From positions 744,001-808,000 of the forward strand of contig NZ_SODI01000001.1 of NCBI RefSeq assembly GCF_004365915.1: a DNA stretch of 64,000 nt. Direction: 5' to 3'. Source of the stretch: Cryobacterium psychrophilum. Lineage in GTDB: Bacteria; Actinomycetota; Actinomycetes; Actinomycetales; Microbacteriaceae. Of the stretch, positions 51,002 through 60,029 are shown in pieces (the first letter of the stretch is position 1; every line of letters starts with the position of its first letter). Made by a program: the position numbers and the translations under genes. Under the pieces are notes generated by a model, which did not search any database, was not told the origin of the DNA, and was given only the letters and a program-made list of their open reading frames with translations.

Positions 51002-51562
51002 TCAGGCGCGCTGGATCGGGATCGACGTTGTGGAGGTCGGTTGTTCGAACAGCATCTCGAGGCCCGGTTTGAGTTCGGAGACCCAGGCCTCGTACCCTGC
51101 CTCGGTGAGGTGCAGATAGTCTTCGGAGAATCGCGGGTCGATCACACCATCCGATTGGGCGAGAGCCGGCCACAGGTCGAGGTACAGTGCGTGCTGGGTT
51201 GGTGCGTACTGCCAGATGTGCCGATTGATGTTACGGATGGTGTTGGCCAGGTCCCGATCTCGAGGAAAAACGGACTGCACCAGCAGCCGCGTCTGCGGCA
51301 GCGCCTTGCGCAGGCGATACAGAATCGTTTCCACATTCCGTACGACGTACTCGTCAGACCTGCGCCACCCGAGATCGTTGGTTCCGATCAACATCACTAT
51401 GGCGTCGGGCTCCAGCGCAATTACGGAGTCGAGACCGGCAACGATCTCATCGGTCGTGTTCCCGCTCACGCCCAGATTGGTGACGTCGTAATCGGGCAAC
51501 CATTCTGCCCACTTGCCGCCCGCAATGAGGCCATCACCCAAAAACACGATGGATACAGACAT
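51002..51562 (-). CDS. SGNH/GDSL-fold protein lacking the catalytic serine
   Basis: This 186-residue protein has the SGNH layout of small acylhydrolases (PAF-acetylhydrolase beta-like). Block II is VSGN, block III is GTNDLGW with Asn62, and block V is DYLHL with Asp148 and His151. In block I the usual GDS reads GDGLIAGG, so Gly11 replaces the nucleophilic serine. The ATG at 51562 has an ideal GGAGG upstream, while the longer frame start does not. It lies just upstream of the DUF2207 fragment in the same direction. It may be inactive or use another residue (inference). Confidence 0.85.
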   Translation of the reverse strand: MSVSIVFLGDGLIAGGKWAEWLPDYDVTNLGVSGNTTDEIVAGLDSVIALEPDAIVMLIGTNDLGWRRSDEYVVRNVETILYRLRKALPQTRLLVQSVFPRDRDLANTIRNINRHIWQYAPTQHALYLDLWPALAQSDGVIDPRFSEDYLHLTEAGYEAWVSELKPGLEMLFEQPTSTTSIPIQRA

Positions 51563-51716
51563 ATGGACCTCCTGGCGAACCATGATGGTTTGAACGCGTG
51601 ACTCAGGCCACCCCGTCTCAGCTAATCCTAAGCGGCGACCGCGTCGAGATCGAGGATGTCACCCAAGTCCGGCAGACTAACCCCAACCGGGGGTCGGTCA
51701 CCGTGCGTACCGGAAA

Positions 51717-53228
51717 TCACGACGAAGCGGGCCTGCTGCCGGTCTCCGCGAGGTCGCTGTGCGCTTCGGCCGCCGCCGTCGCCGTGATCCGGGTGGCCAT
51801 TCCCTCAAAGATAATGCCATGGAACGGTAGAACGACGGCCCAGTAGAGCCTGCCGCCGAGGCCGCGAGGAAAGAAGACCGCGCGTTGCCGGTAGAGCGAA
51901 CCGCCGTCTGCGGCCGGGGTCACCGTCATTTCGAGCCACGCCCGGCCAGGAACCCGCATCTCGGCGCGCAGGCGCAGAAAGCTGCCGTGGTCGATCTTCT
52001 CAACGCGCCAGAAGTCGAGCACGTCGCCGATGTGCAGGTGATCGGGGTTGCGGCGGCCGCGCCGGAGGCCGACCCCGCCGACGACCTTGTCCATGAGGCC
52101 GCGAATGGCCCAGGCCAGAGGGAAGGAGTACCAGCCGTTCTCTCCCCCGATGCTTTCGATCACACGCCACAGGTCCTCGGGTGCGGCGGGCGTGCTCTTT
52201 TCCCGGAGGTCCGTGTACACGACGTGACCGGCCCAGTCGGGGTCGCTCGGCAACGGGTTGCTGGCGGCACCTTCGATGGAGGAATTGCGCCAACTCGTCT
52301 CGACGTCACCGTCGCGCATCCGCCCGAGGGCCAGGCGCACGGCCCGGCGGTAACCGGTGAGGCCGCCGGGTGGGAGCGGAATGTACTCGTCAATGTCGCG
52401 CTCGTGCACGATGCAGTCGTATTGCAGCGACGCGATGATGGGGATGGCGAGGTTTCGTGGAATGGGCGTGACGAGGTTGACCCACTGTGATGCCAGCCAC
52501 GGCGTGAGCACCGGCAGCGCCGCAATGGCGCGCTGCTTGAGGCCGGCCTCGAGGGCGTAACCGTTCATCATCTGCCCGTAGCGCAACACGTCGGGGCCGC
52601 CGATGTCGAAGGTGCGATTCACGTCGGCCGGCAGGTCGGCACACGCCTGCAGGTAGTACAGCACGTCACGCACGGCAATGGGCTGAATCTGATTGCGCAC
52701 CCACTTGGGTGCCGGCATGTAGGGCAGTACATCGGTCAGGTGCCGGATCATCTCGAAGGAGGTCGAGCCTGACCCGATCACCACGCCGGCTTGCAGTGCC
52801 GCCGTGGGCACGCCGGACTTGAGCAGGATCCGGCCGACCTCCATGCGCGAGCGCAGGTGTGGGGAAAGTTCGTCGGTATCGGGGTGCAGGCCGCCGAGGT
52901 AGACGATCCGGGAGACGTTCGCGGCGGCGGCCGCCCTGGCAACGTTCTCGGCGGCGACCCGCTCGGTGCTCTCGAAGTCACCGATGGTGCCCATCGAGTG
53001 CACGAGGTAGTAGAGGACGTCCACGTCGGTGCACGCCGGCTCAAGGGAGGCCGGGTCCCCGAGGTCTCCCTCGTAGATCTCCACCTGGTCGGCCCAGGGC
53101 ACGTCACGCAGTTTCGACGGGGTACGCACGAGCACCCGCACGTGGAATCCGGCTTCGAGCAGTTTCGGAACGAGGCGTCCGCCGAGGTATCCGGTGGCGC
53201 CGGTGACAAGTACGCGTCGAGAGGTCAT
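51717..53228 (-). CDS. NAD(P)-binding epimerase-like protein with DUF2867 domain
   Basis: This 503-residue protein has an N-terminal extended-SDR Rossmann domain. The cofactor loop TGATGYLGGRL lies at residues 9-19, then VYLGGLHPDT near 112 and a reductase-like substrate half to about residue 300. A C-terminal domain of about 170 residues follows (DLREKSTPAAPEDLWRVIES, RGRRNPDHLHIGDVLDFWRV), matching the DUF2867 type seen in actinobacterial YbjT-like oxidoreductases. It stands alone on the minus strand. Substrate unknown; the C-terminal domain may bind a hydrophobic ligand. Confidence 0.87.
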   Translation of the reverse strand: MTSRRVLVTGATGYLGGRLVPKLLEAGFHVRVLVRTPSKLRDVPWADQVEIYEGDLGDPASLEPACTDVDVLYYLVHSMGTIGDFESTERVAAENVARAAAAANVSRIVYLGGLHPDTDELSPHLRSRMEVGRILLKSGVPTAALQAGVVIGSGSTSFEMIRHLTDVLPYMPAPKWVRNQIQPIAVRDVLYYLQACADLPADVNRTFDIGGPDVLRYGQMMNGYALEAGLKQRAIAALPVLTPWLASQWVNLVTPIPRNLAIPIIASLQYDCIVHERDIDEYIPLPPGGLTGYRRAVRLALGRMRDGDVETSWRNSSIEGAASNPLPSDPDWAGHVVYTDLREKSTPAAPEDLWRVIESIGGENGWYSFPLAWAIRGLMDKVVGGVGLRRGRRNPDHLHIGDVLDFWRVEKIDHGSFLRLRAEMRVPGRAWLEMTVTPAADGGSLYRQRAVFFPRGLGGRLYWAVVLPFHGIIFEGMATRITATAAAEAHSDLAETGSRPASS

Positions 53229-53274
53229 GCGGGGCAGCCTAGCGGCTGCCCCTCACAATTTGCCCCCGGTTGCG

Positions 53275-54138
53275 CTACAGGATTGCCTTCGTGTGCCACA
53301 CCGTTTTGGTCTCGGTGAACGCGACGATGCGGGCCAGGGCCGGTGCCGCGGCATCCGCTCCGGATTCCGGCGGCAGAACACGCTTGAGAGTGTCGGCCGC
53401 GGATATCTGCAGCTCCACCCAGTCGAGGTTTCCCGCTCCGACCAGGTCGAGCGCGTTCACGTCGGCGTGGCTGGCGAGCCAGGGCGCGATCTCGGCCGGC
53501 GAACCCGTGAGGATGTTGACGACGCCACCGGGAACGTCGCTCGTGGCGAGCACCTCGCTGAGGCTGATCGCGGCAAGCGGCGCCGTTTCGTGGGCGACGA
53601 CGACCACGGTGTTGCCGGCCACGAGGGCGGGGGCGATGGCGCTGATCAGGCCGAGCAGCGAGCCTGCGCCCTGGGGCGCGATGATGGCGACAACCCCGGT
53701 GGGTTCCGGCACGGAGATGTTGAAGAACGGGCCGGACACGGGGTTGGCGTTGCCGGCGACCTGAACGTACTTGTCGGCCCAGCCGGCGTACCAGACCCAG
53801 CGGTCAATGGCCTCATCGACCTGGGCGCCGGCGGCCTGGGTGCTCACGCCCTCCGAGTGCACGATCTCGTCGATGAACTGGATCCGCCGTCCCTCGAGCA
53901 GCTCAGCGATGCGGTAGAGCACCTGGCCGCGGTTGTAGCCTGTGGCTCCCGACCAGCCGGAGAGGGCCCCGCGGGCGGCGACGACCGCCTCTCGGGCATC
54001 TTTACGGCTGGCCTTGGCGGCGTTGGCCAAAAATTCACCCTTGTTGGACACGACTTCGTACACCCGTCCGGATTCGCTGCGCGGAAATTTTCCGCCGATG
54101 TAGAGCTTGTAGGTCTTGGGAATGGTGAGGCGGGTCAC
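53275..54138 (-). CDS. Half-length aldehyde dehydrogenase-like protein without catalytic cysteine
   Basis: This 287-residue protein aligns with only the N-terminal, NAD-binding half of aldehyde dehydrogenases (YKLYIGGKFPRSESGRVYEV, IDRWVWYAGWADKYVQVAG, IIAPQGAGSLLGLISAIAPA). It has no ELGG glutamate motif and no GQxC cysteine, and contains no cysteine at all. It ends before the catalytic domain. Its ATG overlaps the full-length dehydrogenase stop by four bases, so both are made together. The pair resembles the two domains of ALDH16, whose second domain is catalytically dead. It probably serves as a structural partner (inference). Confidence 0.85.
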   Translation of the reverse strand: MTRLTIPKTYKLYIGGKFPRSESGRVYEVVSNKGEFLANAAKASRKDAREAVVAARGALSGWSGATGYNRGQVLYRIAELLEGRRIQFIDEIVHSEGVSTQAAGAQVDEAIDRWVWYAGWADKYVQVAGNANPVSGPFFNISVPEPTGVVAIIAPQGAGSLLGLISAIAPALVAGNTVVVVAHETAPLAAISLSEVLATSDVPGGVVNILTGSPAEIAPWLASHADVNALDLVGAGNLDWVELQISAADTLKRVLPPESGADAAAPALARIVAFTETKTVWHTKAIL

Positions 54139-55661
54139 TTGGTGGCCTTCTTTTCTACTGCAGGCTTCTTGACGGATGCTGCCGGTGTCGGCGACGCGCT
54201 GAGCGCGGCGCGCACCGACGGACGAGCCGAGGGCTTGAGATACGCGGCGAGACCATGACGGCCACCCTCGCGTCCGTAGCCGGACTCCTTGTAGCCACCG
54301 AACGGGCTTGCCGGGTCGAACTGGTTGAACGTGTTTGCCCAGATGACCCCGGCGCGCAGCTTGTCGGCGACGGCGAGGATGCGGCTTCCCTTGTCACTCC
54401 AGATGCCCGCGGAGAGGCCGTACGGGGTGTTGTTGGCCTTGGCGATCGCCTCGGCGGGGGTGCGGAAGGTGAGCACGGACAGCACCGGCCCGAACACCTC
54501 CTCGCGGGCGATCCGGTGACTCGTCGACACGTTGGTGAAGATCGTCGGTGCGAACCAGAATCCGTTCTCCGGAATGGCGCAGTCGGCACTCCACCGTTCG
54601 GCACCTTCCTGGTCGCCGATGTCGGAGAGCTCGGTGATGCGCGCAAGCTGCGCGGCACTGTTGATGGCACCGATGTCGGTGTTCTTGTCGAGCGGGTCGC
54701 CGAGGCGCAGGGTCGACAGTCGCTGCTTCAAACGATCGATGACCTCGTCGTGGATGCTCTCCTGCACCAGCAGACGACTGCCCGCGCAGCAGACGTGGCC
54801 CTGATTGAAGAAGACACCGCGAACGATGCCCTCGATGGCCTGGTCGATGGGCGCGTCATCGAAGACGATATTGGCGCCCTTGCCACCAAGCTCGAGGGTG
54901 AGCTTCTTATCGGTGCCGGCTACCGACCGCGCGATGGCACGTCCGACGGCCGTGGACCCGGTGAAGGCCACCTTGTTCACGTCCGGGTGGTTGACGAGAG
55001 CGGAACCGGTGTCTCCGGCGCCCGTGATGATGTTGACGACACCGGCGGGCAGGTCTGCCTGCTGCAGAATCTCGGCGAACAGCATGGCGGTCAGCGACGT
55101 GGTCTCGGCGGGCTTGAGCACGACCGTGTTTCCGGCAGCGAGGGCCGGCGCGATCTTCCACGCGAGCATCAGGAGCGGGAAGTTCCACGGGATGACCTGG
55201 GCGGCAACGCCCAGGGCCGCCGGGTTCGGGCCGACGCCGGCATGATCGAGCTTGTCTGCCCAGCCCGCGTAGTAGAAGAACCACGCGGCCACGAGGGGCA
55301 CGTCCACGTCGCGGGTCTCCTTGATGGGCTTGCCGTTGTCGAGGCTCTCGGCGACGGCGAGTTCCCTGGCCCGTTCCTGCACGAGCCGTGCAATACGGAA
55401 CAGGTACTTGCCACGGTCACTGCCGGAAAGGCGCGACCACGTCTGTTCGTAGGCGTGACGTGCGGCGGCCACGGCGAGGTCGACATCCGCCGCGTTGGCC
55501 GAGGAGATCATGGCGATCTGCTTCTCGGTGGCCGGGGAAATAGTCTGGAACGGGGTCCCGCGACCGGGCGTGAAGTCCCCGTCGATGAACAGGCCGTACT
55601 CGGCCTGGAGGTTGAGGAGCGCCTGGGACTCCGGGGCGGGGGCGTAGTCAAGAAAATTCAT
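54135..55661 (-). CDS. Aldehyde dehydrogenase (ALDH16-like catalytic domain)
   Basis: This 508-residue aldehyde dehydrogenase has the Rossmann motifs IPWNFPLLMLAWKIAPALAA and FTGSTAVGRA, base Glu258 in TLELGGKGAN, and catalytic Cys291 in NQGHVCCAGSR. The stretch AWFFYYAGWADKLDH resembles ALDH16-type enzymes. The C-terminal 25 residues form an Ala/Lys/Pro-rich tail that leads directly into the overlapping half-length gene. It lies 10 bases after deoC. Together with DeoC it probably removes the acetaldehyde released from deoxyribose 5-phosphate (inference). Confidence 0.92.
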   Translation of the reverse strand: MNFLDYAPAPESQALLNLQAEYGLFIDGDFTPGRGTPFQTISPATEKQIAMISSANAADVDLAVAAARHAYEQTWSRLSGSDRGKYLFRIARLVQERARELAVAESLDNGKPIKETRDVDVPLVAAWFFYYAGWADKLDHAGVGPNPAALGVAAQVIPWNFPLLMLAWKIAPALAAGNTVVLKPAETTSLTAMLFAEILQQADLPAGVVNIITGAGDTGSALVNHPDVNKVAFTGSTAVGRAIARSVAGTDKKLTLELGGKGANIVFDDAPIDQAIEGIVRGVFFNQGHVCCAGSRLLVQESIHDEVIDRLKQRLSTLRLGDPLDKNTDIGAINSAAQLARITELSDIGDQEGAERWSADCAIPENGFWFAPTIFTNVSTSHRIAREEVFGPVLSVLTFRTPAEAIAKANNTPYGLSAGIWSDKGSRILAVADKLRAGVIWANTFNQFDPASPFGGYKESGYGREGGRHGLAAYLKPSARPSVRAALSASPTPAASVKKPAVEKKATK

Positions 55662-55671
55662 GGGAAGGTCC

Positions 55672-56685
55672 TTAGTCGATCGTCACGTAGTCGGGGCCGG
55701 AGTAGTGCCCTGTGGTCATCTTCTGGCGCTGAAGCAGCACGTCATTGAGCAGGCTCGACGCGCCGAAGCGGAACAGGTGCGGCTGGAGCCATTCCTCGCC
55801 CACCGTTTCGGCCACGGTGACGAGGTACTTGATCGCGTCTTTCGACGTGCGGATGCCGCCGGCCGGTTTGACACCGACCTTCTCCCCGGTGAGACGGTGC
55901 CAGTCGCGGACAACCTCGAGCATCGAGAGGGTCATGGGCAGGGTCGCCGCCGGGGCGACCTTTCCGGTGGAGGTCTTGATGAAGTCTCCCCCGGCGAGGA
56001 TGGCGAGCCAGCTCGCGCGGCGCACGTTGTCGTAGGTGTTGAGTTCACCGGTCTCCAGGATGACCTTGAGGTGGGCGGACGTTCCATCGCTGCGACGGCA
56101 GGCGTCCTTCACCGCCACAATCTCGTCGTAGACCTGGCCGAAGCGACCGGAAAGGAAGGCACCACGATCAATGACCATGTCGATCTCGTCGGCACCGGCG
56201 TTGACCGCGTCGGCGACGTCGAGCAGCTTGATCGCCAGCGACGCACGGCCACTCGGAAAAGCGGTGGCGACGGCCGCGACATTCACGCCCTCCGCTCTGC
56301 CTGCGGCATGCGCGGAACCGAGAGCGGTCACGGCCGTGCCCACCATGTCGCCGTAGACGCAGACGGCAGCAACGCGCGGGCACCCCGGATCGCTCGGGTC
56401 GGGGATGAGCGCCTTGCTCACGAGGGAGCGCACCTTGCCGGGGGTGTCGGCGCCTTCCAGCGTCGTGAGGTCAATGAGGCCGATGATCGTGTCGATCGCC
56501 CAGCGCTTCGAGCTGGTCTTGATGGAGCGGCTGCCGAGATCGGCGGCGCGCGCCTCAAGGCCGACGGCATCAATTCCGGGGATGCCGTGCAGGTAGCGGC
56601 GCAGGTTCGCGTCGGTCGCTTCGCCCCCGATGAGGGAATGCGCGCGCTGGGCCGCCCGGGCGGGTACCAGATTACTGGTCGTCAT
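55672..56685 (-). CDS. deoC: Deoxyribose-phosphate aldolase
   Basis: This 337-residue DeoC cleaves 2-deoxyribose 5-phosphate to acetaldehyde and glyceraldehyde 3-phosphate. It has AAVCVYGDMV, ADEIDMVIDRGAFLSG, LKVILETGEL with the first lysine, the Schiff-base lysine in GGDFIKTSTGK, and VGVKPAGGIRT with the third. It is about 100 residues longer than E. coli-type short DeoC and belongs to the long form with an N-terminal extension. It sits between its SorC-type regulator (upstream) and the aldehyde dehydrogenase pair, forming a deoxynucleoside or deoxysugar operon. Confidence 0.95.
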   Translation of the reverse strand: MTTSNLVPARAAQRAHSLIGGEATDANLRRYLHGIPGIDAVGLEARAADLGSRSIKTSSKRWAIDTIIGLIDLTTLEGADTPGKVRSLVSKALIPDPSDPGCPRVAAVCVYGDMVGTAVTALGSAHAAGRAEGVNVAAVATAFPSGRASLAIKLLDVADAVNAGADEIDMVIDRGAFLSGRFGQVYDEIVAVKDACRRSDGTSAHLKVILETGELNTYDNVRRASWLAILAGGDFIKTSTGKVAPAATLPMTLSMLEVVRDWHRLTGEKVGVKPAGGIRTSKDAIKYLVTVAETVGEEWLQPHLFRFGASSLLNDVLLQRQKMTTGHYSGPDYVTID

Positions 56686-56754
56686 AACGTGTCCTTACTG
56701 TGAAAGTCTGGCTCGGCACCGGGTGATGGATGCTGTTCGATGTCGGTGTGCGGG

Positions 56755-57705
56755 TCAATCGCTGCTGCTGAGGAGTGCGTTTGCGGTGTCCTCGTCGGTG
56801 ATGAGCACGGTGCAGAGGCCGTTGTCCACGATGGCCCTGGCAACCCGGTGCTTGGCTCGTCCGGAGATGACGGCAATGGCATGCGGTGCGCGCCGCAGTT
56901 GCTCCAGTTGGATACCGACCGTACGCTCATCAAGTTCGGGGTCGACGATGCGTCCGTTCTTGTCGATGTAGCGGCCCACGATGTCACCCACCGCACCTTT
57001 TTGCACGAGCTCGGTGATCTGAGCGACGGTGAGGTAGCCGCTGTCCACGAGCGCAGAGTTCTCGTCGGCCTGGCCGGCACTGTAGAGGTAGGCGGTGGCG
57101 TTCGCGCCCTGCTCCAATACCGCTGCGACGGTGCGGTCGGATTCGATCGCACGTTTGGTCTCGCGGTGCTCGAAAATTGCGGGGCTGGGCAGCAGGGTAG
57201 CCAGTCCGTGCGCTTTCTGGGCAATCATCACGGCCGTGGCCGCCGCGGTGCCGGCGTGCTGGTTGAGGCTCACGCCGCCGTTGATCTGCACGACGTTGAC
57301 GCCGGGGGCCCAGCCCGGCTTGAGGCTGAGGGAGATTTCGTGCAGGGTACGTCCCCAGCTGATGCCGAGGGTGCGGGGAATCGGTCGGAGCCCGGTGAGG
57401 TAGTCGGCAGCGGCCTGGGCCGTGCGCGCCTGCAGTTCCTCGTCGCTTGAGACCCCGGCGGCGGAGACGACGATGACGTCAGTGAGACCGGTGGTCTCAC
57501 GCAGCTTGCGTTCGATCGGCAGGCGGCGGGCTCGTGGATGCACGATTTCGATGCGGATGAAGCCGTTGGCCTTGGCCTGGGCGAGGAGACGTCCCACCTT
57601 CCAGCGGGTGATACGCAGGATCACCCCGATTTCGTCCTGCGTCTGGTTCTCCTCGTAATAGAGCTCGGCGGCTCGAATGGAGAGAAGCTCATCAATGTCG
57701 CTCAT
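56755..57705 (-). CDS. SorC/DeoR-type sugar-binding transcriptional regulator
   Basis: This 316-residue regulator has an N-terminal helix-turn-helix (RAAELYYEENQTQDEIGVIL, ITRWKVGRLLAQA). A large C-terminal SorC sugar-phosphate-binding domain follows, with LGISWGRTLHEIS, NQHAGTAAATAVMIA and the final VISGRAKHRVARAIVDNGLC. The ATG at 57705 is preceded by an AAAGG-type site and excludes an upstream extension. B. subtilis DeoR, which senses deoxyribose 5-phosphate, belongs to this SorC family. A palindrome at 57781-57792 lies upstream. It should regulate itself and deoC-aldh (inference). Confidence 0.9.
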   Translation of the reverse strand: MSDIDELLSIRAAELYYEENQTQDEIGVILRITRWKVGRLLAQAKANGFIRIEIVHPRARRLPIERKLRETTGLTDVIVVSAAGVSSDEELQARTAQAAADYLTGLRPIPRTLGISWGRTLHEISLSLKPGWAPGVNVVQINGGVSLNQHAGTAAATAVMIAQKAHGLATLLPSPAIFEHRETKRAIESDRTVAAVLEQGANATAYLYSAGQADENSALVDSGYLTVAQITELVQKGAVGDIVGRYIDKNGRIVDPELDERTVGIQLEQLRRAPHAIAVISGRAKHRVARAIVDNGLCTVLITDEDTANALLSSSD

Positions 57706-57780
57706 ACGTCCGGCCTTTCCACTGTCCTGAGGCCAGCCTAGGTTGCTCCGCGGACGCAAACAACAGACGTTGAAAATAAT

Positions 57781-57792
57781 GCTCATATGAGC
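57781..57792. promoter_or_regulatory. Palindrome between the SorC-type regulator and the ROK kinase
   Basis: GCTCATATGAGC is a perfect 12-bp palindrome in the 135-base divergent gap, flanked on the regulator side by an AT-rich stretch that could hold its -10. It is a candidate operator for the SorC-type regulator. Confidence 0.5.
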
Positions 57793-57840
57793 GGGCAGGG
57801 TCACGTCGCGCCGTGACCGGCCGCAGCCTAGGCTCTCACC

Positions 57841-58782
57841 ATGGACCACACGCCCCCACACCCCGCCCTCGCCATTGACGTGGGCGGCACGAAGGTTGAA
57901 GCCGCCCTCGTAGACAGCCTCGGGGCTCTGGTGCCCGGAACCCGGCATCGCGCGCCCACGGGCCAGGGTGCCACGAGCGGCGAGCTCGCCGCGGCCGTGA
58001 CCGCCGTTGTCACGCGCACGCTCGCCGACCTACCCGCCGAATCGGAACTGGCCGGCGTGGGTATCGGATGCGCCGGACCCATCAATCTTCCGGACGGCGC
58101 CGTGTCCCCGCTCAACCTTTCGGTGTGGCGCGACTTCGGCCTGCGCAACCTCGTGCAGGCACTCGTGCCCGAAACCACGGTGCGGCTCCGAATGGACGGC
58201 CTGTGCATCACGCTCGCCGAACACTGGGTGGGCGCCGGGCGCGGCTACGACAACGTCATGGGCATGGTCGTATCGACCGGGGTCGGCGGAGGACTCATCC
58301 TCGACGGCAACACGGTGAGCGGCCCCACCGGGAATGCCGGACACGTGGGACACATCGAGGTCGGCGGATTCGACGACCCCTGCGTGTGCGGCGGGACCGG
58401 ATGCCTCGAAGCCATCGCATCCGGACCCAAGACCGTGGCCTGGGCCCGGCGTCAGGGGTGGACGGGCGAAACGGGGGAACATCTCTCGGAGGCCTATGCG
58501 GCCGGGGATGCGATCGCGATGCGCGCCGTTCAGCGCAGCGGCCGCGCCCTCGGGCAGGCCATTGCCGCCGCGACGACTCTCCTCGACCTGGACATCGTAG
58601 CCATCGGGGGCGGGTTCTCCCAGGTGACGCCGGACCTGTTCCGGTTCGCCCGCGAGGCGATTGCCCTGCGCACCCAGCTGCCCTACGCCACCCGGGTGCA
58701 GGTCGTGCCGTCGGCGCTCTCGGGCGACGGGCCCCTGATCGGTGCCGCCGCCCTCATCCACCGCGCGTCGCTCGTGCCGTGA
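57841..58782 (+). CDS. ROK-family sugar kinase
   Basis: This 313-residue ROK kinase has the phosphate-1 loop AIDVGGTKVEAALV, GVGIGCAGPIN, and the second ATP motif MVVSTGVGGGLIL. The zinc/ROK signature is GHVGHIEV with CVCGGTGCLEAIASG, which supplies a His and three cysteines. The catalytic Asp lies in RMDGLCITLAEHWVG. Glucose or N-acetyl-amino sugars are typical substrates. It is divergent from the deoxyribose operon, so a different regulon is likely. No transport genes are adjacent, so the sugar is unknown. Confidence 0.9.
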   Translation: MDHTPPHPALAIDVGGTKVEAALVDSLGALVPGTRHRAPTGQGATSGELAAAVTAVVTRTLADLPAESELAGVGIGCAGPINLPDGAVSPLNLSVWRDFGLRNLVQALVPETTVRLRMDGLCITLAEHWVGAGRGYDNVMGMVVSTGVGGGLILDGNTVSGPTGNAGHVGHIEVGGFDDPCVCGGTGCLEAIASGPKTVAWARRQGWTGETGEHLSEAYAAGDAIAMRAVQRSGRALGQAIAAATTLLDLDIVAIGGGFSQVTPDLFRFAREAIALRTQLPYATRVQVVPSALSGDGPLIGAAALIHRASLVP

Positions 58783-58795
58783 TCCCTCTCGAACG

Positions 58796-60013
58796 TCAGC
58801 GTGACCGGTTGAGATCGTCCTCAAGCATGTGCGGACGGGAAATGACGGCCGCCGCCACCGGCACCACACCCGCCATGGCGACAAGGACCAGCAGCGGCCA
58901 GGTCCACCCGCCAGTGACTGAGTGCAGCAGGCCGAATAGGAGCGGCCCGAGCGCACCAATCGTGTAACCGACGCTCTGCACGAATCCGCTCAGGGCCACG
59001 GAGCCGGTGCGGGTGCGGGTGCGCAGGTTGATGAGCACGAGGGCCAGCGGAAACAGAAGCGGCCCGAGGCCGGCGAACACGACCCACAGCCAGGTGAGCG
59101 TTTCGGGTGCGAGGAGCAGGCCGAGGTCCCCCGCAATGAAGAACCCCACGCCGAGGTACACCAGCCGTCCGATGTTCTTCATCCGGGCGGCCAGCACCGG
59201 GATGAGGAACGCACCCGGAACACCCATCCCCGCATAGACGGCCAGCAGGGTTCCCGCCTGGGCGGCGCTCATCCCCGCGGTATCCCGGAGCAACTGCGGC
59301 AGCCACGCGAAGAAGGAGTACGCGTTGACGGCGGCGATTGCGAAGATCGCGGCAATCGCCCACGCGACCGAGGAACGCCAAATACGGCCCAGAACAACCG
59401 GGTCGGCCTCGTCGATCACCGGGGTCGGCGCGCTCCGCGTGCGGTGGCGCACGAGCATGGTCGTCCACGGCACGAGAGCCACCAACGCGAGCACCATCCA
59501 CATGCCGAGCGAGGTTCGCCAGCCCACGGCATTCGCTACGGGGACGGCCACGAGCGCCGGGAACAGGGTACTGAGCGCCATCAGGGTGACGTAGAGCGAG
59601 GTGAGGAGTCCGACCCGGTCGGGAAAGTATTTCTTGACCAGCGGCGGCAGGAGCACATTGCCGATGCCGAGGCCCGCAAACGTGAGCGCGCTCCCGAGCA
59701 GCAGGCCCATGAGCGAGACCGAGAGACCACGGGCCAGATGACCGAACAGAATGGCGAGCAGGGAAACGATGAGGAGGCCCTCAAGCCCGATTCGGCGCGT
59801 GAAGACGGGGGCGACGATGCCGAACACCGCAAAACACACCGGCGGCAACATTCCGAGCACGCCCAACGTTGCGACACTCAGCGAAATGTCCGCGTCGATT
59901 CGACTCGCGATCGGCGACAGGGCGGCGACGGCCGTGCGCAGGTTCGCGGCGACCAGCAGGATCCCCACAAACGCGAGGGTGCGGCCGTAGAACACGCGGC
60001 GCCTGGCGCTCAT
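58796..60013 (-). CDS. MFS transporter, CynX/NimT type
   Basis: This 405-residue, 12-helix major facilitator transporter resembles the cyanate/nitroimidazole CynX-NimT branch. LVAANLRTAVAALSPIASRI is the characteristic helix 1, and GLGIGNVLLPPLVKKYFPDR is the motif in helices 4-5. It lies 16 bases after a TetR gene in the same direction, which probably controls it. Substrates of this branch include cyanate, 2-nitroimidazole and toxic organics; efflux is plausible here (inference). Confidence 0.9.
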   Translation of the reverse strand: MSARRRVFYGRTLAFVGILLVAANLRTAVAALSPIASRIDADISLSVATLGVLGMLPPVCFAVFGIVAPVFTRRIGLEGLLIVSLLAILFGHLARGLSVSLMGLLLGSALTFAGLGIGNVLLPPLVKKYFPDRVGLLTSLYVTLMALSTLFPALVAVPVANAVGWRTSLGMWMVLALVALVPWTTMLVRHRTRSAPTPVIDEADPVVLGRIWRSSVAWAIAAIFAIAAVNAYSFFAWLPQLLRDTAGMSAAQAGTLLAVYAGMGVPGAFLIPVLAARMKNIGRLVYLGVGFFIAGDLGLLLAPETLTWLWVVFAGLGPLLFPLALVLINLRTRTRTGSVALSGFVQSVGYTIGALGPLLFGLLHSVTGGWTWPLLVLVAMAGVVPVAAAVISRPHMLEDDLNRSR

Positions 60014-60029
60014 GCGGCCAGCGGGCGGT

